DNA of 64,000 nucleotides, taken from contig CM017557.1 of the NCBI GenBank assembly GCA_007844125.1, positions 59,773,050 through 59,837,049 of the forward strand, given 5' to 3'. The translations under genes and the position numbers were made by a program. The DNA comes from Sinonovacula constricta (taxonomy: Eukaryota; Mollusca; Bivalvia; Cardiida; Solecurtidae). Below the pieces are notes generated by a model that did no database searches, was not told the DNA's origin, and saw nothing but the letters and a program-made list of their open reading frames with translations. Positions 37,272-48,119 of this stretch are shown here, piece by piece. The first letter of the stretch is position 1. Each line of letters begins with the position of its first letter.

Positions 37272-37760
37272 GAGGATATCATGGATGGCAACCGTTGTCT
37301 GATCCCTTGTTTTTATATTTCAGGTATATTTTGAGAACATTGGTTCCGAGGATATCATGGACGGTAACCGTCGTCTGCTCCTTTGTTTTAATATTTCAGG
37401 TATATTTTGAGAACATTGGTTCTGAGGATATAATGGATGGCAACTGTCGTCTGATCCTTTGTTTTTATATTTTCAGGTATATTTTGAGAACATTGGTGCT
37501 GAGGACATCATGGATGGTAACCGTCATCTGATACTTTGTTTTTATATTTCAGGTATATTTTGAGAACATTGCTGCTGAGGACATCATGGATGGCAGCCAT
37601 CGTCTCATCCTTTGTTTTTATATTTCAGGTATAATTTGAGAACATTGTGCTGAGGACATCGTGGATGGTAACCGTCGTCTGATCCTTTGTTTTTATATTT
37701 CAGGTATATTTTGAGAACATTGGTGCTGAGGACATCATGGATGGCAATCCTCGTCTGATC
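37272..37760 (+). repeat. Tandem array of exon 3 5' end plus splice acceptor (~76-bp unit)
   Basis: Unit starts after cag at 37324, 37400, 37477, 37553, 37629 and 37704 (the real exon), spacings 76, 77, 76, 76, 75; a partial unit without its own acceptor precedes (37272-37323). Each unit is ~57 nt of exon 3 ([17 protein letters not shown]) followed by ~19 nt of polypyrimidine tract ending tatatttcag. Decoy units share GGTAACCGTC or GGCAACCGT where the real exon has GGCAATCCTC. All decoys reach a stop when read on from their own acceptor. Confidence 0.95.
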
Positions 37761-37820
37761 CTGGGTCTCATTTGGACCATCATCCTTCGTTTCCAGATCC
37801 AGGAGATAGAAATAGAAGTG
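37704..37820 (+). CDS. SPTBN5: Beta-H spectrin coding exon 3 (CH1 end, actinin signature 2)
   Basis: Residues 96-134, [20 protein letters not shown] then [19 protein letters not shown]; this covers the second actinin-type actin-binding signature. Acceptor tatatttcag/GTA, donor GTG/gtatgt, phase 0. The first ~57 nt of this exon plus its acceptor are repeated about six times immediately upstream (37272-37703). Only this last copy continues into the conserved [10 protein letters not shown] stretch and a donor, so it is chosen as the true exon. Confidence 0.95.
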
Positions 37821-37996
37821 GTATGTTTGTATAAATACTTGACCATTTGAAGTCTTAAGGCTGTCTTCTATTTTGACAATAAAGAATACCAATGCATCCT
37901 TTATTTTTTTTCTTTCAGTTAATTACTGTATTTGTTCAAAGTTGATACTTTTTGCAAGCAATAATAAGGGTTTACACTTACAACTGCATAGCTGAC

Positions 37997-38173
37997 AATG
38001 GTGATAATTATGATATTAATGGTGATGATGATCCTAGTGCTGATGCTACTGATGCTTCTGATGATAGTGATTCAGGGTATAACTTATCACTGAATAACTG
38101 ATAATGATAATAATGATGGTGATGATGATGATGATCCTAGTGCTGCTGCTACTGATGTTTCTGATGATAATGA
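37997..38173 (+). repeat. Duplicated GAT-rich segment upstream of exon 4 acceptor
   Basis: Two ~79-bp copies (37997-38075 and 38095-38173) share gatgatgatcctagtgctg, ctactgatg.ttctgatgat. The second runs to 16 nt before exon 4. The segment is intronic, rich in GAT/GAA-like triplets like the exon start itself. Confidence 0.85.
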
Positions 38174-38188
38174 CTTGTTTGTTGCTAG

Positions 38189-38265
38189 GATGAGGATGAT
38201 GAGAGCAGTGAGAAGAGGTCTGCCAAGGATGCTCTGTTGCTTTGGTGCCAGAGAAAGACTGCAGG
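38189..38265 (+). CDS. SPTBN5: Beta-H spectrin coding exon 4 (CH1-CH2 linker, CH2 begins)
   Basis: Residues 135-159 plus two bases of codon 160: DEDDESSEKRSAKDALLLWC then QRKTA. The acidic linker is followed by the first CH2 helix with the conserved A-K-x-A-L-L-L-W-C. Acceptor gttgctag/GAT, donor GG/gtaaga, phase 2. The intron just upstream is rich in GAT/ATG repeats that resemble the exon's own GATGAGGATGATGAG start, so expansion into coding sequence is possible. Confidence 0.94.
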
Positions 38266-38693
38266 GTAAGAGATACATGTATTGCTGCTTCACTACTGCA
38301 TAATCAAAGCGCAGACTTAACCTTAGGCATTATCTATAACTTTACTTATTCTAATGCTCAGGTAAAGGATTTCATGGAACAACTGTAAAATGTCTTGTTT
38401 TCTGATTTCCAGACAGTTTAAAAGTTCTGTCTACCATTTGGTTCATATGCCCCTCCCCAATAAAATATTGCAACCTAATGTCACTATTATTGCTACATTA
38501 AGCTCAGTTAGTGCACTTTATAAGTACATATACCTTATAATAAATAGTTTTTTTCACAATGAAGTCTACTTCACTAGTAACGCATTAAAGTTGTCAATGT
38601 AACTTGAAGAAATCTTGCAACAACAATCAAGGTTTTATGGTAAGTCGAGTACAACAACAAAAAATTCTGAACAGCACCAATATAGTATCTGTC

Positions 38694-38763
38694 CAAATGA
38701 TCGATTGGTTATATGCTCGCCTTGTATTCTCATAATCTGAAGTTTGAATCCCACGTGCGGCTA
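38694..38763 (+). mobile_element. tRNA-like fragment
   Basis: gatcgattggttatatgctc (A-box-like) and gaagtttgaatcccacg (B-box-like) with tRNA spacing. A comparable minus-strand fragment is at 10509-10567 (gttcgaacccaagacaccc). Both are probably eroded SINE heads. Confidence 0.45.
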
Positions 38764-38899
38764 TTTTTTATTTTTTCAAAATCTTTTTTACTATTCATTT
38801 CTCTGTAAAAATAAGGATTTTGTAAACTAGATTTTGTTTGAATGCAAATGTAATTAATCTTGTCATTTTGAAAACGTTTAAAAATGAAGACAAACTGGT

Positions 38900-39226
38900 G
38901 GGACCTGACCTAGTAGCGCAATCGGTAGAGCATCGGCTACAGGTATGGGAGGCCATGGGTGTGATCCTGGGCCACAATATACCAAAATCATTAAAAATGG
39001 TAGTGGTATAGCTTCCTTTTAATGGGCAGGCAGATATAAGGGTAGTTCGATGACTGGTTGTCCTGGTTTCAGGATAATGTGACTTGGTGTGGTATCATGC
39101 CAGGTGTTCACAGCATGCTATACACAGTGAAGGCAACACTATATCTGCTTCAAGTGGACACTGTCTCCAGATAACTGAAATACTGTTGGTGGGACGATAA
39201 ACCCAATTAACAAACAATCTGGTGGA
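38900..39226 (+). mobile_element. SINE-A copy, full length
   Basis: ggacctgacctagtagcgc aatcggtagagc, core and tail gttggtgggacgataaaccc, CAAA end. The flanking base runs aaactggtgg and aatctggtgg may be a decayed target-site duplication. Confidence 0.9.
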
Positions 39227-41559
39227 CTGGACTTTTAAACTGTTTTAATTCTTATATTATAAGATAACTTTGAACTTCATATATCTTCAGTCTAATAAGT
39301 GCCTTACTGTATATTTAGTACTGACATTTACTTACATGTTCAGGTCTGTTGTTATGGTAAATATTTAAATAGATATTTTTCTTAAATTCATTATTTTTTG
39401 CAATATGTATGATTAATGTGCATGATGCACAGCAAGTGTGAATTTAACCTTGGCTGTATAAGTGAACCATTTTGGTCTCAGGCATGTGTTGAATCACACC
39501 ATTGTAAAATATTTAAATGTTGATGCAGTTAAAATGCCTCTATAACCCTGTCTGATGTGGTAACTGAATTAAGATAGTAGAACCTGGATCAAATTCAGTA
39601 ACTAACATCTGATAGATATGTTCACTGTCATTAAATTGTTTCTGTATTATAAACTTCGGTCTGGTAACCAAAACTCCATTTTTTGGCAAATCCACATGTG
39701 GTTGTTGTAATTTAATGGCAAAATTCATGCTTGCCTGGCTTTAAATTCAGTTCCTTTAAATAGAATGAGTAAGTATCATGTGTCAAGGGGGGAGGATGAC
39801 AAGGGTGTTATCATAAATGATGTGATTTGCATAAATACCTTGCCAAGAGGAATGGCTGCATAACAACATGGATGTTTTAACTCGTAGCCTGCCAAATTTT
39901 TTTTTACCCTTAACTTGCTAAGCTTATATTTATCAGGATTAACCAAAAAGTACAATTCAGAATCAGGCAACTGATCCCCTGCTGGGAACTGTGTGGTCAG
40001 GATATGCACTATTTCTGCTGAGTATCCAGAAATAAGGCTTTTTACCCCATCATGAAGATTTTAGCCAATAACTAAGATATAAGTATGGGTTATTAATAAA
40101 TGTAGCAGGCTTACAGTTATGTCTAAATTCTAAGTTAATTGTTAACAATTTCATAAGAAACTGAAGCATATTAAGAGAGGCGTAGCAGTAAATATTGTAG
40201 ATCTTTATCATTCAGTCCCCCAATGGAAGCTTGCTGATCTTTATCTATGGTTTTTGTCTAAGCCTGATTAATTTTTGGTTAGCAGGCTAAGAGTTCACAA
40301 ATTTGAAGTGAGATTGTAATTTGTACGCTCATTATGGGTGCATTTAGTTACACATCTCATCTCTCAAGTGTTGTCTGTTTGAAATATGGTAGCTGAGCTT
40401 GTTGGTTGAAGCGTAAGATTCTTCAGTATAAAATATGAAATTCTGCAGTCTAGTTTACAAAGGAAATCCAAGAAACCTGACCCATAAGACAGTTTGAATT
40501 CAAAAAGATATCCCAGGTGCCCCTTGCAGAAAAGAAGTCAAAGTTTCTGCTTGAAATGTTGTAATGTGTCTAGGTCTGATTATTTAGAGGTGTTGACTTA
40601 TAAGTCTTAAAACTCTTCTACTTTGTCAATGGGAGTTTATGATTTTCTTAATCCTAGATGCTGTTTAAAAACAAAGATTTCTTTTTTTTCTGAGATGTGT
40701 CCATTGTTTTTTTCCCAGCAAGTGATTTTGGTTCTTTTTTTAGTGTAAGTTCACTATCTGACTGACAAAAAAGTTATTTAATGGAGTCCTACTGCTCAGC
40801 CATGATATTCTATGCCTATTTAATTGGAAATTAACTAATAATTAAATTAAATTTGATTTTGTTGACGTTATGTTCAAAATATGTAACATTAGTTATTTTT
40901 TGATGTAAATGCTCCTTGAAAAAGGGTTGGGGGTGGGTACGGGGTTAACCCCCGAAATTTTGTGCTTTTGAGAACTTTTTGCTTTTTGAATGCAAGCCCT
41001 TTTCTGTATGCATTTGCTAGAATTGTCATGCATCAACATATGTGTACTTTGTATAAAAAAGTTAAGGCGTGACGAGGCATTAACATTGTACCATGTACTT
41101 AAATGTCTCAGTCTTTTGTTTTTTCAAATATCCTTAATCCTTTTTGCTAACACTGTACTAATATCTAACTTTTTATTTTACAAAAATCAGACGGTAATTG
41201 AATTTTACTTTCACCAATTATATTCAGCCTAGCTTTATTTTCCAGCATTGCCTTATTTATTCCAGCCCTGACACATTCTATAAATGACTTGCTTGTTGAG
41301 TCATCTGTGTAATTCTTGACATATATTCTATCCCATCCTTGCTCTAAAAGGTCCCTGCTTCAGCTTGCAATCTTGCTAATATAATTATTCTCCCCATTCA
41401 AGGACATCCTCGTGCATGCTGCTAATTCATATTAAAAAAAGTCTTTGTTCGCATTTATGCTCTTCATATCTATGCAATCAAATAGGCATAAAAATGATCA
41501 AACATGTTGATATCTTGCATTTTTTAATCAGGTTTTCAACGAAAATGAAGGTTATTAGT

Positions 41560-41965
41560 TTGGGGAATGGCAGGCAGCATCAAACAGAGGGTTTCCGGTT
41601 AATAACTACAGATCTAACTTGGGATTGGATTTGGGGCAAGTCATATCAAGGTCAAGGTCACTGTTAGTTAAAATAGAAAAGCAAGTTTCCGATCAATAAT
41701 TTCAGAGCGAATAAACCAATCTTGTTGAAACTTTGGATATAGCAAGCTTGCATGAAGACCTAGCTTGGGGTTGGATTGGGGGCCAGTTGGTTTAAGATCA
41801 AGGTTACTGTTACTAAAAATAGAAAAACAGTTTCCAGTCAATAACTTTAGTTTGGATTGACCAATCTTACTGAAACTTTGGATATAGCAAGCTTGCATAA
41901 AGACCTAGCTTGGAGTTGGATTTGGGGCCAGTTGTATCAAGGTCACTGTTATTAAAAACAGAAAA
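41560..41965 (+). repeat. Tandem repeat, ~120-bp unit, ~3 copies
   Basis: Units contain gtttcc..tcaataactt, gaaactttggatatagcaag cttgcat, gacctagcttggggttggat, aaggtcactgttactaaaaa tagaaaa. Copies end near 41680, 41827 and 41965. Confidence 0.88.
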
Positions 41966-42148
41966 AGTTCCCGCTTAATTATTTGTTGAATAGTTGAAAA
42001 CCTGGATTCATGGCATGGCCACGCTTCTTTTTCCTCGAATAGTCTGGTATTTATATTGAATTATCGCCCAGGTATTGTGCATGTAACTGCATCGGCATAT
42101 AATATCCTTGAATAACTTGTTAATCAATGGCATGTTAATTGCACAATG

Positions 42149-42395
42149 CTGGACGTCGCTATAATGATCACAATTGGTTGCGACGATGTATTTCAGAAAC
42201 AAAAACAAAACAAAGCAAAACGGTTGGTGTTTGAGTGCTAGTCATGGCAAGAACTTTCATAAGTGGAGGTCTTTCAGCTGTTCTGCAGTGCACTGGTGGC
42301 TCTACAGAAACCCATGTCTGGGAATTTCCACCAATTATAAAATGGATGTGGCCAATATTTCCATTATTTTGTTGGTGCAATATAAAAGAAATATA
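42149..42395 (+). mobile_element. Two SINE-B 3' fragments in tandem
   Basis: 42149-42216: ctggacgtcgctataatgat cacaattggttgcgacgatg with an AAACAAAA tail. 42249-42395: aagaactttcataagtggag gtctttcagctg, gtggctctacagaaacccat gtctggg, aaatggatgtggccaatatt. The second is more decayed. Confidence 0.7.
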
Positions 42396-45314
42396 TATTT
42401 CTTAACAAAACAAGCAGTATTAAGCAACTGCACCTGATATACATTTTTTAGTTATATGAACATCTCAATCCTTATTACACACCTGCTTTTAGTGCCACCT
42501 ACCCCAAATTTTTAAACTCTTCAAGCATTTTATAGGCTGTCAAGATCCTTTAGCATACTTTTATTACTGATAACTGAATGATTATTTCTAGGGTTCTGTC
42601 CCCAGGTCCACCCACTTATTTTTATAAAATAACATTGACGCATATTTTATGAAAGATAAGGTTGAGTTATGAGTTTATTATGCTTTTTGCTTGCTTCAGT
42701 GTTTATTTATAAATCTTGTCATGATGTGTCTGAAGGAGTGGGTGTAGTTTACAATTTTAATCTCATTTCAAAGTCTTCTTTGGTTGTTTTAACTGTGAGT
42801 GTTATAATATGGTTGGGTTATTTAAAATAGGGTGTTTAAAAGGTGATATCTAACAGTTTTTGGTGGATTTTTCCCGAATTAACCAAATAAATTATTCATA
42901 CCTGGAAAGAGCCCACAAAATGCTGTTTATTGATGTCCTACATCCAGATTTTGCGAATGGCCTGAAAGACCTGTCAGACATTCAGTCTGACAACCTAGAA
43001 AATATTTTGAGACAAAAAGAAAATCTGTCAGAGTGAAAATATCTATGAAATATTTGAAATATTGCTAAATATTTAGTTTTTGTCAATTTAAAGGTACTTT
43101 TTAGCCTTTTACAATTGTTTTGTTAAAATGCATGGCAATGTTTTAGCTTTATAAACTAATCATTTTACCAAATATTGTATGTGACATTTTTCTCAGTTTG
43201 GTTTTATGCATTTTTATTTTAATTTTTAACTGAGAATGCTTTAGCAGACCACTTAGTCAATATAAGATCATAATGATGATGGTGGCATAACTCGCTTGCT
43301 TCAGCTTTGCTAATTCCGGTTGTTATCCACTGGTCAGTACAGTGTAAAAATAATGTAAATTACTTTATTAATGCCCCAAAATTTATCTGACCCTTACCTT
43401 GTGTATTTCACCATTTTGTAGAGCAATTGTTCTTAATTATTTTAATTACAGATAAAACATTTATATGAGATGTTTATGGTATACTAGCACAGTGAAGACA
43501 GAAAAATATCTACATTAAGTGTGCACCTAATGCAAATAACTGAAAGATTTGTTGCTGGAAAGTCTTTCCAAAAAAACAAACAAAAAACAAACCAAAAAAA
43601 CTGTATTTGCCTTGGTTGTGGTTGACCACAGGGGGAAATATATACCTGTAAACAGAATATCTCCTTGTACAGAGCTTCAGGTATTCATAGCATTCATTGT
43701 GAAGCATTATTTCTCTCCCTGTTGCTCCCTGTCTCTCCTTACATAATATCGCATGTCAACTTATCACAGGCATTTGCAATGTTTTACAAATTGATCCCTT
43801 ATACAAGATATTTGAAGTGTCGGAGATATTTTATCATCCATAAACATGTACATCCTGTAGGTACTGTGATACCCTTTTTCTTCATAGACATTTTTTTTAT
43901 TAGGTATTGCAATAAACAACCCTTCTTCTCGTCATCTTGCATAGAACAATCCTTTTGCCATGTGATGGCATTTCTTTTCATATGCAATATTTTATCAGAT
44001 TAAGTGTTAAAAAAATTAATCCCCTCCGTTCTTTCCACTTGATAAGGACCAACGTATGCAGAAATATTGACACAAGTTTTATCCTCAGTGCTTTATTAAC
44101 GAAATTGAAATAGTTTATGAGGATCCTGTCAACGATCATTAATTTTACTCTTTTTAACCCTTATCATACAACATTTGTTAATAACCAATATTAAACTCTT
44201 GCAAATATTTCCTAACAATTTCTGGCTGGTGTATTATAACATATTATTAAAGACATTGCATTAAATAGTGTATATGACTGATCTATATCTATTTTTTGTC
44301 TAAACCTGCCTAAAACTGCCTAAAGCGCATTTAGCAGGCTAATAGTTTGCCTAAAATCTGCCCAGGTATGCAGGTGTGTTTTCAATAGACCTTAGCAAAA
44401 TACGTCAGGGCACACTCAATAACTTTAGGGACCTTTTGACTAGAATAATAATTCCAGATTGAGAAGTGAATTTGAAATAAAATGACATTTTTCATTCATT
44501 GTTAATTTCAGAATGAAAAGTAAAAAGAAAAGTGTGTTTTTTGATAAAACTTTTTAAAGGGAGTAAAGCTGACTTAATGTGGATTAAAATTATTTCTGAA
44601 GTCTGTTTCCTAGGTTACCTTATTAATGAAGATAAAAAAACACAACACACAACAAAATTGAAATAATTTTTGAAGAAACAACATAAGTGGTGACTTTTTT
44701 TTAACATGATCTGTACATAATAAAAGCCATTTCAAAAACAACAACTTAAAAAACATTAATAAACATAACAAAAACTGAGTCCATGTGGAATGCGGATATT
44801 CAACTTATATTTTATTAGATGCCAGTTTGTACTTTCCACTCCAGTAACCATGAGATGGAGTATTTTTTTCAATCAGAGGTCGTCATGGTGGGATTATGCT
44901 GATTTGCCCTATTCATAAAGCCATATACATGAAGCAAGAAGGAATGTGGTTATGGTGTACTCTTGTATAAAATTTGACCTTTCATGGTTCTCAGACTTAA
45001 AGAACTTATTGAAAGGTTTTTGTTCATATTATGAATCTTGCTTTCTCTACTTCCAGAAATAATATGCTTTTTACATCGCATTTGTTACCAATAAACAGTT
45101 TGCATTATTAATTATATTGTGTGTTTTCTAATCCTCATCCCATAGGTTTTGCCTTTTGTCATATATGTATTTCACATAGTATTCATTTTTGAATTCTTGA
45201 AACTGCCATTTCTAAACTTAAAAGTTTATTTAAAGCATACATTAAATATAGAGCCTTAAATAAAAACTGAGTTTGTTATGGAATCAAGGTTTACTTAAGG
45301 AGCATACATTTGGG

Positions 45315-45567
45315 TTGGAACTGGTAGCACACCCGGTAGAGCGGTGGCTCCAGATATTAAAGGCCCCGGGTTCGATCCCAGGCCGCGATATACCGAAGTC
45401 GTTTAAAATAGTAGTCTTATAGTTCCCTTGCTAATGCTCAGGCAAATATAAGGGTAGTTCCATGACTGGTTGTCCCGGTGTCAGGATAATGTGACTGGAT
45501 GTGGTATAATGCCAGGTGTTCATGGCATGCTATACACAAGACAGCACTATATCTGCTTCAAGTGGAC
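45315..45567 (+). mobile_element. SINE-A copy, 3' truncated
   Basis: ttggaactggtagcacaccc ggtagagcg, B-box ggttcgatccc, core to atatctgcttcaagtggac, then fused to an old interspersed repeat. Confidence 0.88.
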
Positions 45568-46102
45568 CTAATTTTATTTTTTCAAATGACCAAATAAATC
45601 ATTGTTACATGGAAATGTCCTTCAAAATCTTTTCATTGATCTGCTTGATCTGTGTTTACAGTCAGGCAAACACTGCCACTTGTCATTGCTTACAGGTATT
45701 TCCTATCCGAGCCATGCTGCGGAGATAGCTACTGCTAACCTTAGAAAACCATGTGACCACCTACTTTTTCAATCATTTTATATAGTCATCTGGGTAATTT
45801 TACACTGACATCGATATCTGTTTTTAGCAGAGATGACTATCAAGCCTTTTTTTGCAGTTAGAAAAAAAACATCTTTTCAGAGTGATTTTTTTGTTATTAG
45901 TTCTGTTAAACAATTCAGTTAGAGTTTAAAAACATATTTATTACATCTAAAGATTGGGTTTATATGAAATTTAAGCCAAATTCCCCAAAACTGTGGTTCG
46001 ATATTGTTATATGTAATCGATAAATGCAAACTGTCAGCTATCACCTCTAAGGACAGCCTAGACTGTTAAATCTAAAATTTATCTTCCTTTTTTTGCCTAA
46101 CT

Positions 46103-46316
46103 ATTCATACATGTGAACTTTTTCTGAGGCCAAAGTGGGAGATTTTCAACTGTAAAGGGAGAGCTTTGCTATTTTCTCATAAACAAAAAAAGAAGTTATT
46201 TGTTTCCAAGTTGGGAGATTTCTGAAAATGTGTAAAACACTCAATATTTTAAAATAATTTTGAACCTTTAAAGAGGGAGTCTCCCTCCAAAAGTGGGAGA
46301 GTTCACATGTATGAAT
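46103..46316. mobile_element. MITE, 214 bp, perfect 17-bp TIR
   Basis: ATTCATACATGTGAACT (46103-46119) and its exact reverse complement AGTTCACATGTATGAAT (46300-46316). Interior aggccaaagtgggagatttt, gtttccaagttgggagattt, gagggagtctccctcc. No coding capacity. Confidence 0.88.
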
Positions 46317-47730
46317 ATTGCATACACAATGATAATATTGATAGATCAGAACTATTCTAATTTAAATCAAAGGCAAAACTGTTCTAAATTCAAAAGAAAT
46401 GCAATAATAAATACATCTTAGCAGAGATTAAGTAAATCTCTATGGCAGTTTAATACACAGTTACAAACAATCAAAACAATATCCAGTTCACTCCTGAAAC
46501 AATAAAAACCAAATAGATTTGTTACATTCTTCTTTATATATTATATAAATTCATATATTCTTATAGATAAAAAACATAATTAGATTATGCTTTCTTCTGC
46601 TGATCCATTTATAGATTGTTTGTCAATTCTTTTGCTGTCTGATGGACCTATTCTAGATTGCGTTTTCTAGATTTTTGTCACTTGTTAAAGAAGACATTGA
46701 AACCACCGAGTTAAGTTCATACCTAATCTCATTGTTGCAAAACATTAGTACAAACATTTTTCAAGGTCGTTTGAAGAACGCACACTATTTATGTATTCTT
46801 AAGATTCACACTTCAATTTTATTCAGCTGTGATAGATATTTCTGTTTTGTCCTTTTGTTCAGCCATTATCATGGCATAAAAGCCATGTTGAGAATGAAGA
46901 GTACTTCAAATTAGGTTTCCTTTATGTATTGAATAATAATAGATATTTACCTGTTTTCAGCTTGCAAGTTACACCCTCCAATGCATACAAGTAATCTCAT
47001 GTAAGAAATATGCAAAAAAAAAAGAGAGAGAAATTGAATGCCTACTATAAAAAATGGATATTTGCATAACTTATTAATTAACAATTATTGTGTTCACAAA
47101 CAAGTTGAAGATGTCCTTGTATAAATACATTTTGGTGAAGTAAGAAAAGATGTGTAAGTGGGCAGCTCTGCACAGTATAACTTAGCTTAATAAGTGGAGG
47201 TCCCAGGCCAATCCCAAGTTTTCTGCATATTTCTTCTCTCTTTGTAGCAAATTATATAAGTTGTAAAACTTGTACATATTATTAAATAATCTATTCCTTA
47301 TCATTATTTCTGAACATTATTTTATTTTAAATTTTTTTTTTCAATATCTATAATTATCTGTTGACATTTTTATGATATTTGTTGATATTTGTTTGATTCA
47401 TTATTATGCCCTAAAAACAAAGTTATCGGTTGGAACATAAGATTGGAATGTCTTACCGTCATTGATACAACCATGTCCAAGCTTCTTCTCAATATTGATG
47501 AAACTTCACAATTACCTTCAGTTCATTTAGTATTGTAAGTGGTACATTGTTGGTTTGCTGTTTTTCATGACTGTCAGATAAAAATTGCTGGAGTTATTGC
47601 CCTTTTAACAATATTTCAGACATTGCAATTGAGAAGACATTCATAGACAGGGAGTGAATTTTTTTTAAGTTAGTCATCAGATTACAGTTTAATTGATCAT
47701 TATCTCTGTACATTATTATATTATCATTAT

Positions 47731-47915
47731 TGAGGGATGCAGTCGTGGTAGAGTCGCTGATGTCACTTACTGCTTAGCCTTCCACCATGTGGGTTCGAGT
47801 CCCGTTCAAGGCAATGGAGTTAATGTAGGAAGGTCTTCGAGCTGACCTGCCATGCACTGATTGTTCTACCTAGACATTTGTCTGGGGTCTTCCTCCACCA
47901 AAACAGCTGGATGTT
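47731..47915 (+). mobile_element. SINE-B copy abutting the exon 5 acceptor
   Basis: gagggatgcagtcgtggtag agtcgctgat, gcttagccttccaccatgtg ggttcgagtcccgttc, gaaggtcttcgagctgacc, cttcctccaccaaaacagc, ending tggatgtt at 47915. The usual SINE-B tail is absent; 18 nt of T-rich sequence and the exon 5 acceptor AG (47934-47935) follow directly. Confidence 0.92.
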
Positions 47916-47935
47916 ATTTTTATATTTTGTTGCAG

Positions 47936-48016
47936 GTACCCAGGGGTCAAGATAACCAACTTCACCAACAGCTGGAGGAATGGTCTTGGGTTTAACGCCC
48001 TTATTCACGCCCACAG
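47936..48016 (+). CDS. SPTBN5: Beta-H spectrin coding exon 5 (CH2)
   Basis: Completes codon 160 (Gly), then YPGVKITNFTNSWRNGLGFN and ALIHAH; ends in phase 2 of an Arg codon. Typical CH2 core (NFTxSWRxGLxFNALIHxHRPDL, finished in exon 6). Acceptor gttgcag/GT, donor AG/gtagga. A SINE-B copy ends only ~20 nt before the acceptor, and a LINE remnant begins ~100 nt after the donor. Confidence 0.95.
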
Positions 48017-48119
48017 GTAGGATCAAATGATATTTAAACTGAACCATTCTTTATGATATAGGTTTCCATATTAAGGGAAGTCGACAATTCCTAAATTCTT
48101 AAAGTTCTTAACCAAATAC

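Larger units (their letters stand above)
34093..37703 (+). other. SPTBN5: Intron 2 of beta-H spectrin
   Basis: Phase 0. Contains a 3'-truncated SINE-A (34219-34369), a minus-strand SINE-B (36160-36342), SINE-A 36722-36994, and ends in the tandem acceptor array (37272-37703). The stretch 34640-36150 shows no gene; it has a short inverted repeat around 35163-35222 (GTTGACTATA / TATAGTCAAC). Confidence 0.85.
38266..47935 (+). other. SPTBN5: Intron 4 of beta-H spectrin (9.7 kb)
   Basis: Phase 2. Holds a tRNA-like sequence (38694-38763), SINE-A 38900-39226 and 45315-45567, a ~120-bp tandem array (41560-41960), SINE-B tail fragments (42149-42216 and 42249-42395), two copies of an old interspersed family (42836-42970, 45570-45836), a MITE (46103-46316) and a SINE-B at its 3' edge. 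The rest, including 39230-41500, 43600-45300 and 46320-47730, shows nothing beyond AT-rich intron. Confidence 0.85.

Noticed and set aside
37295..37700. Array of duplicated exon 3 copies as mutually exclusive exons
   Set aside because: The copies are only partial (57 nt), lack the conserved [10 protein letters not shown] half and a normal donor, and all hit stops, so they cannot substitute for exon 3.
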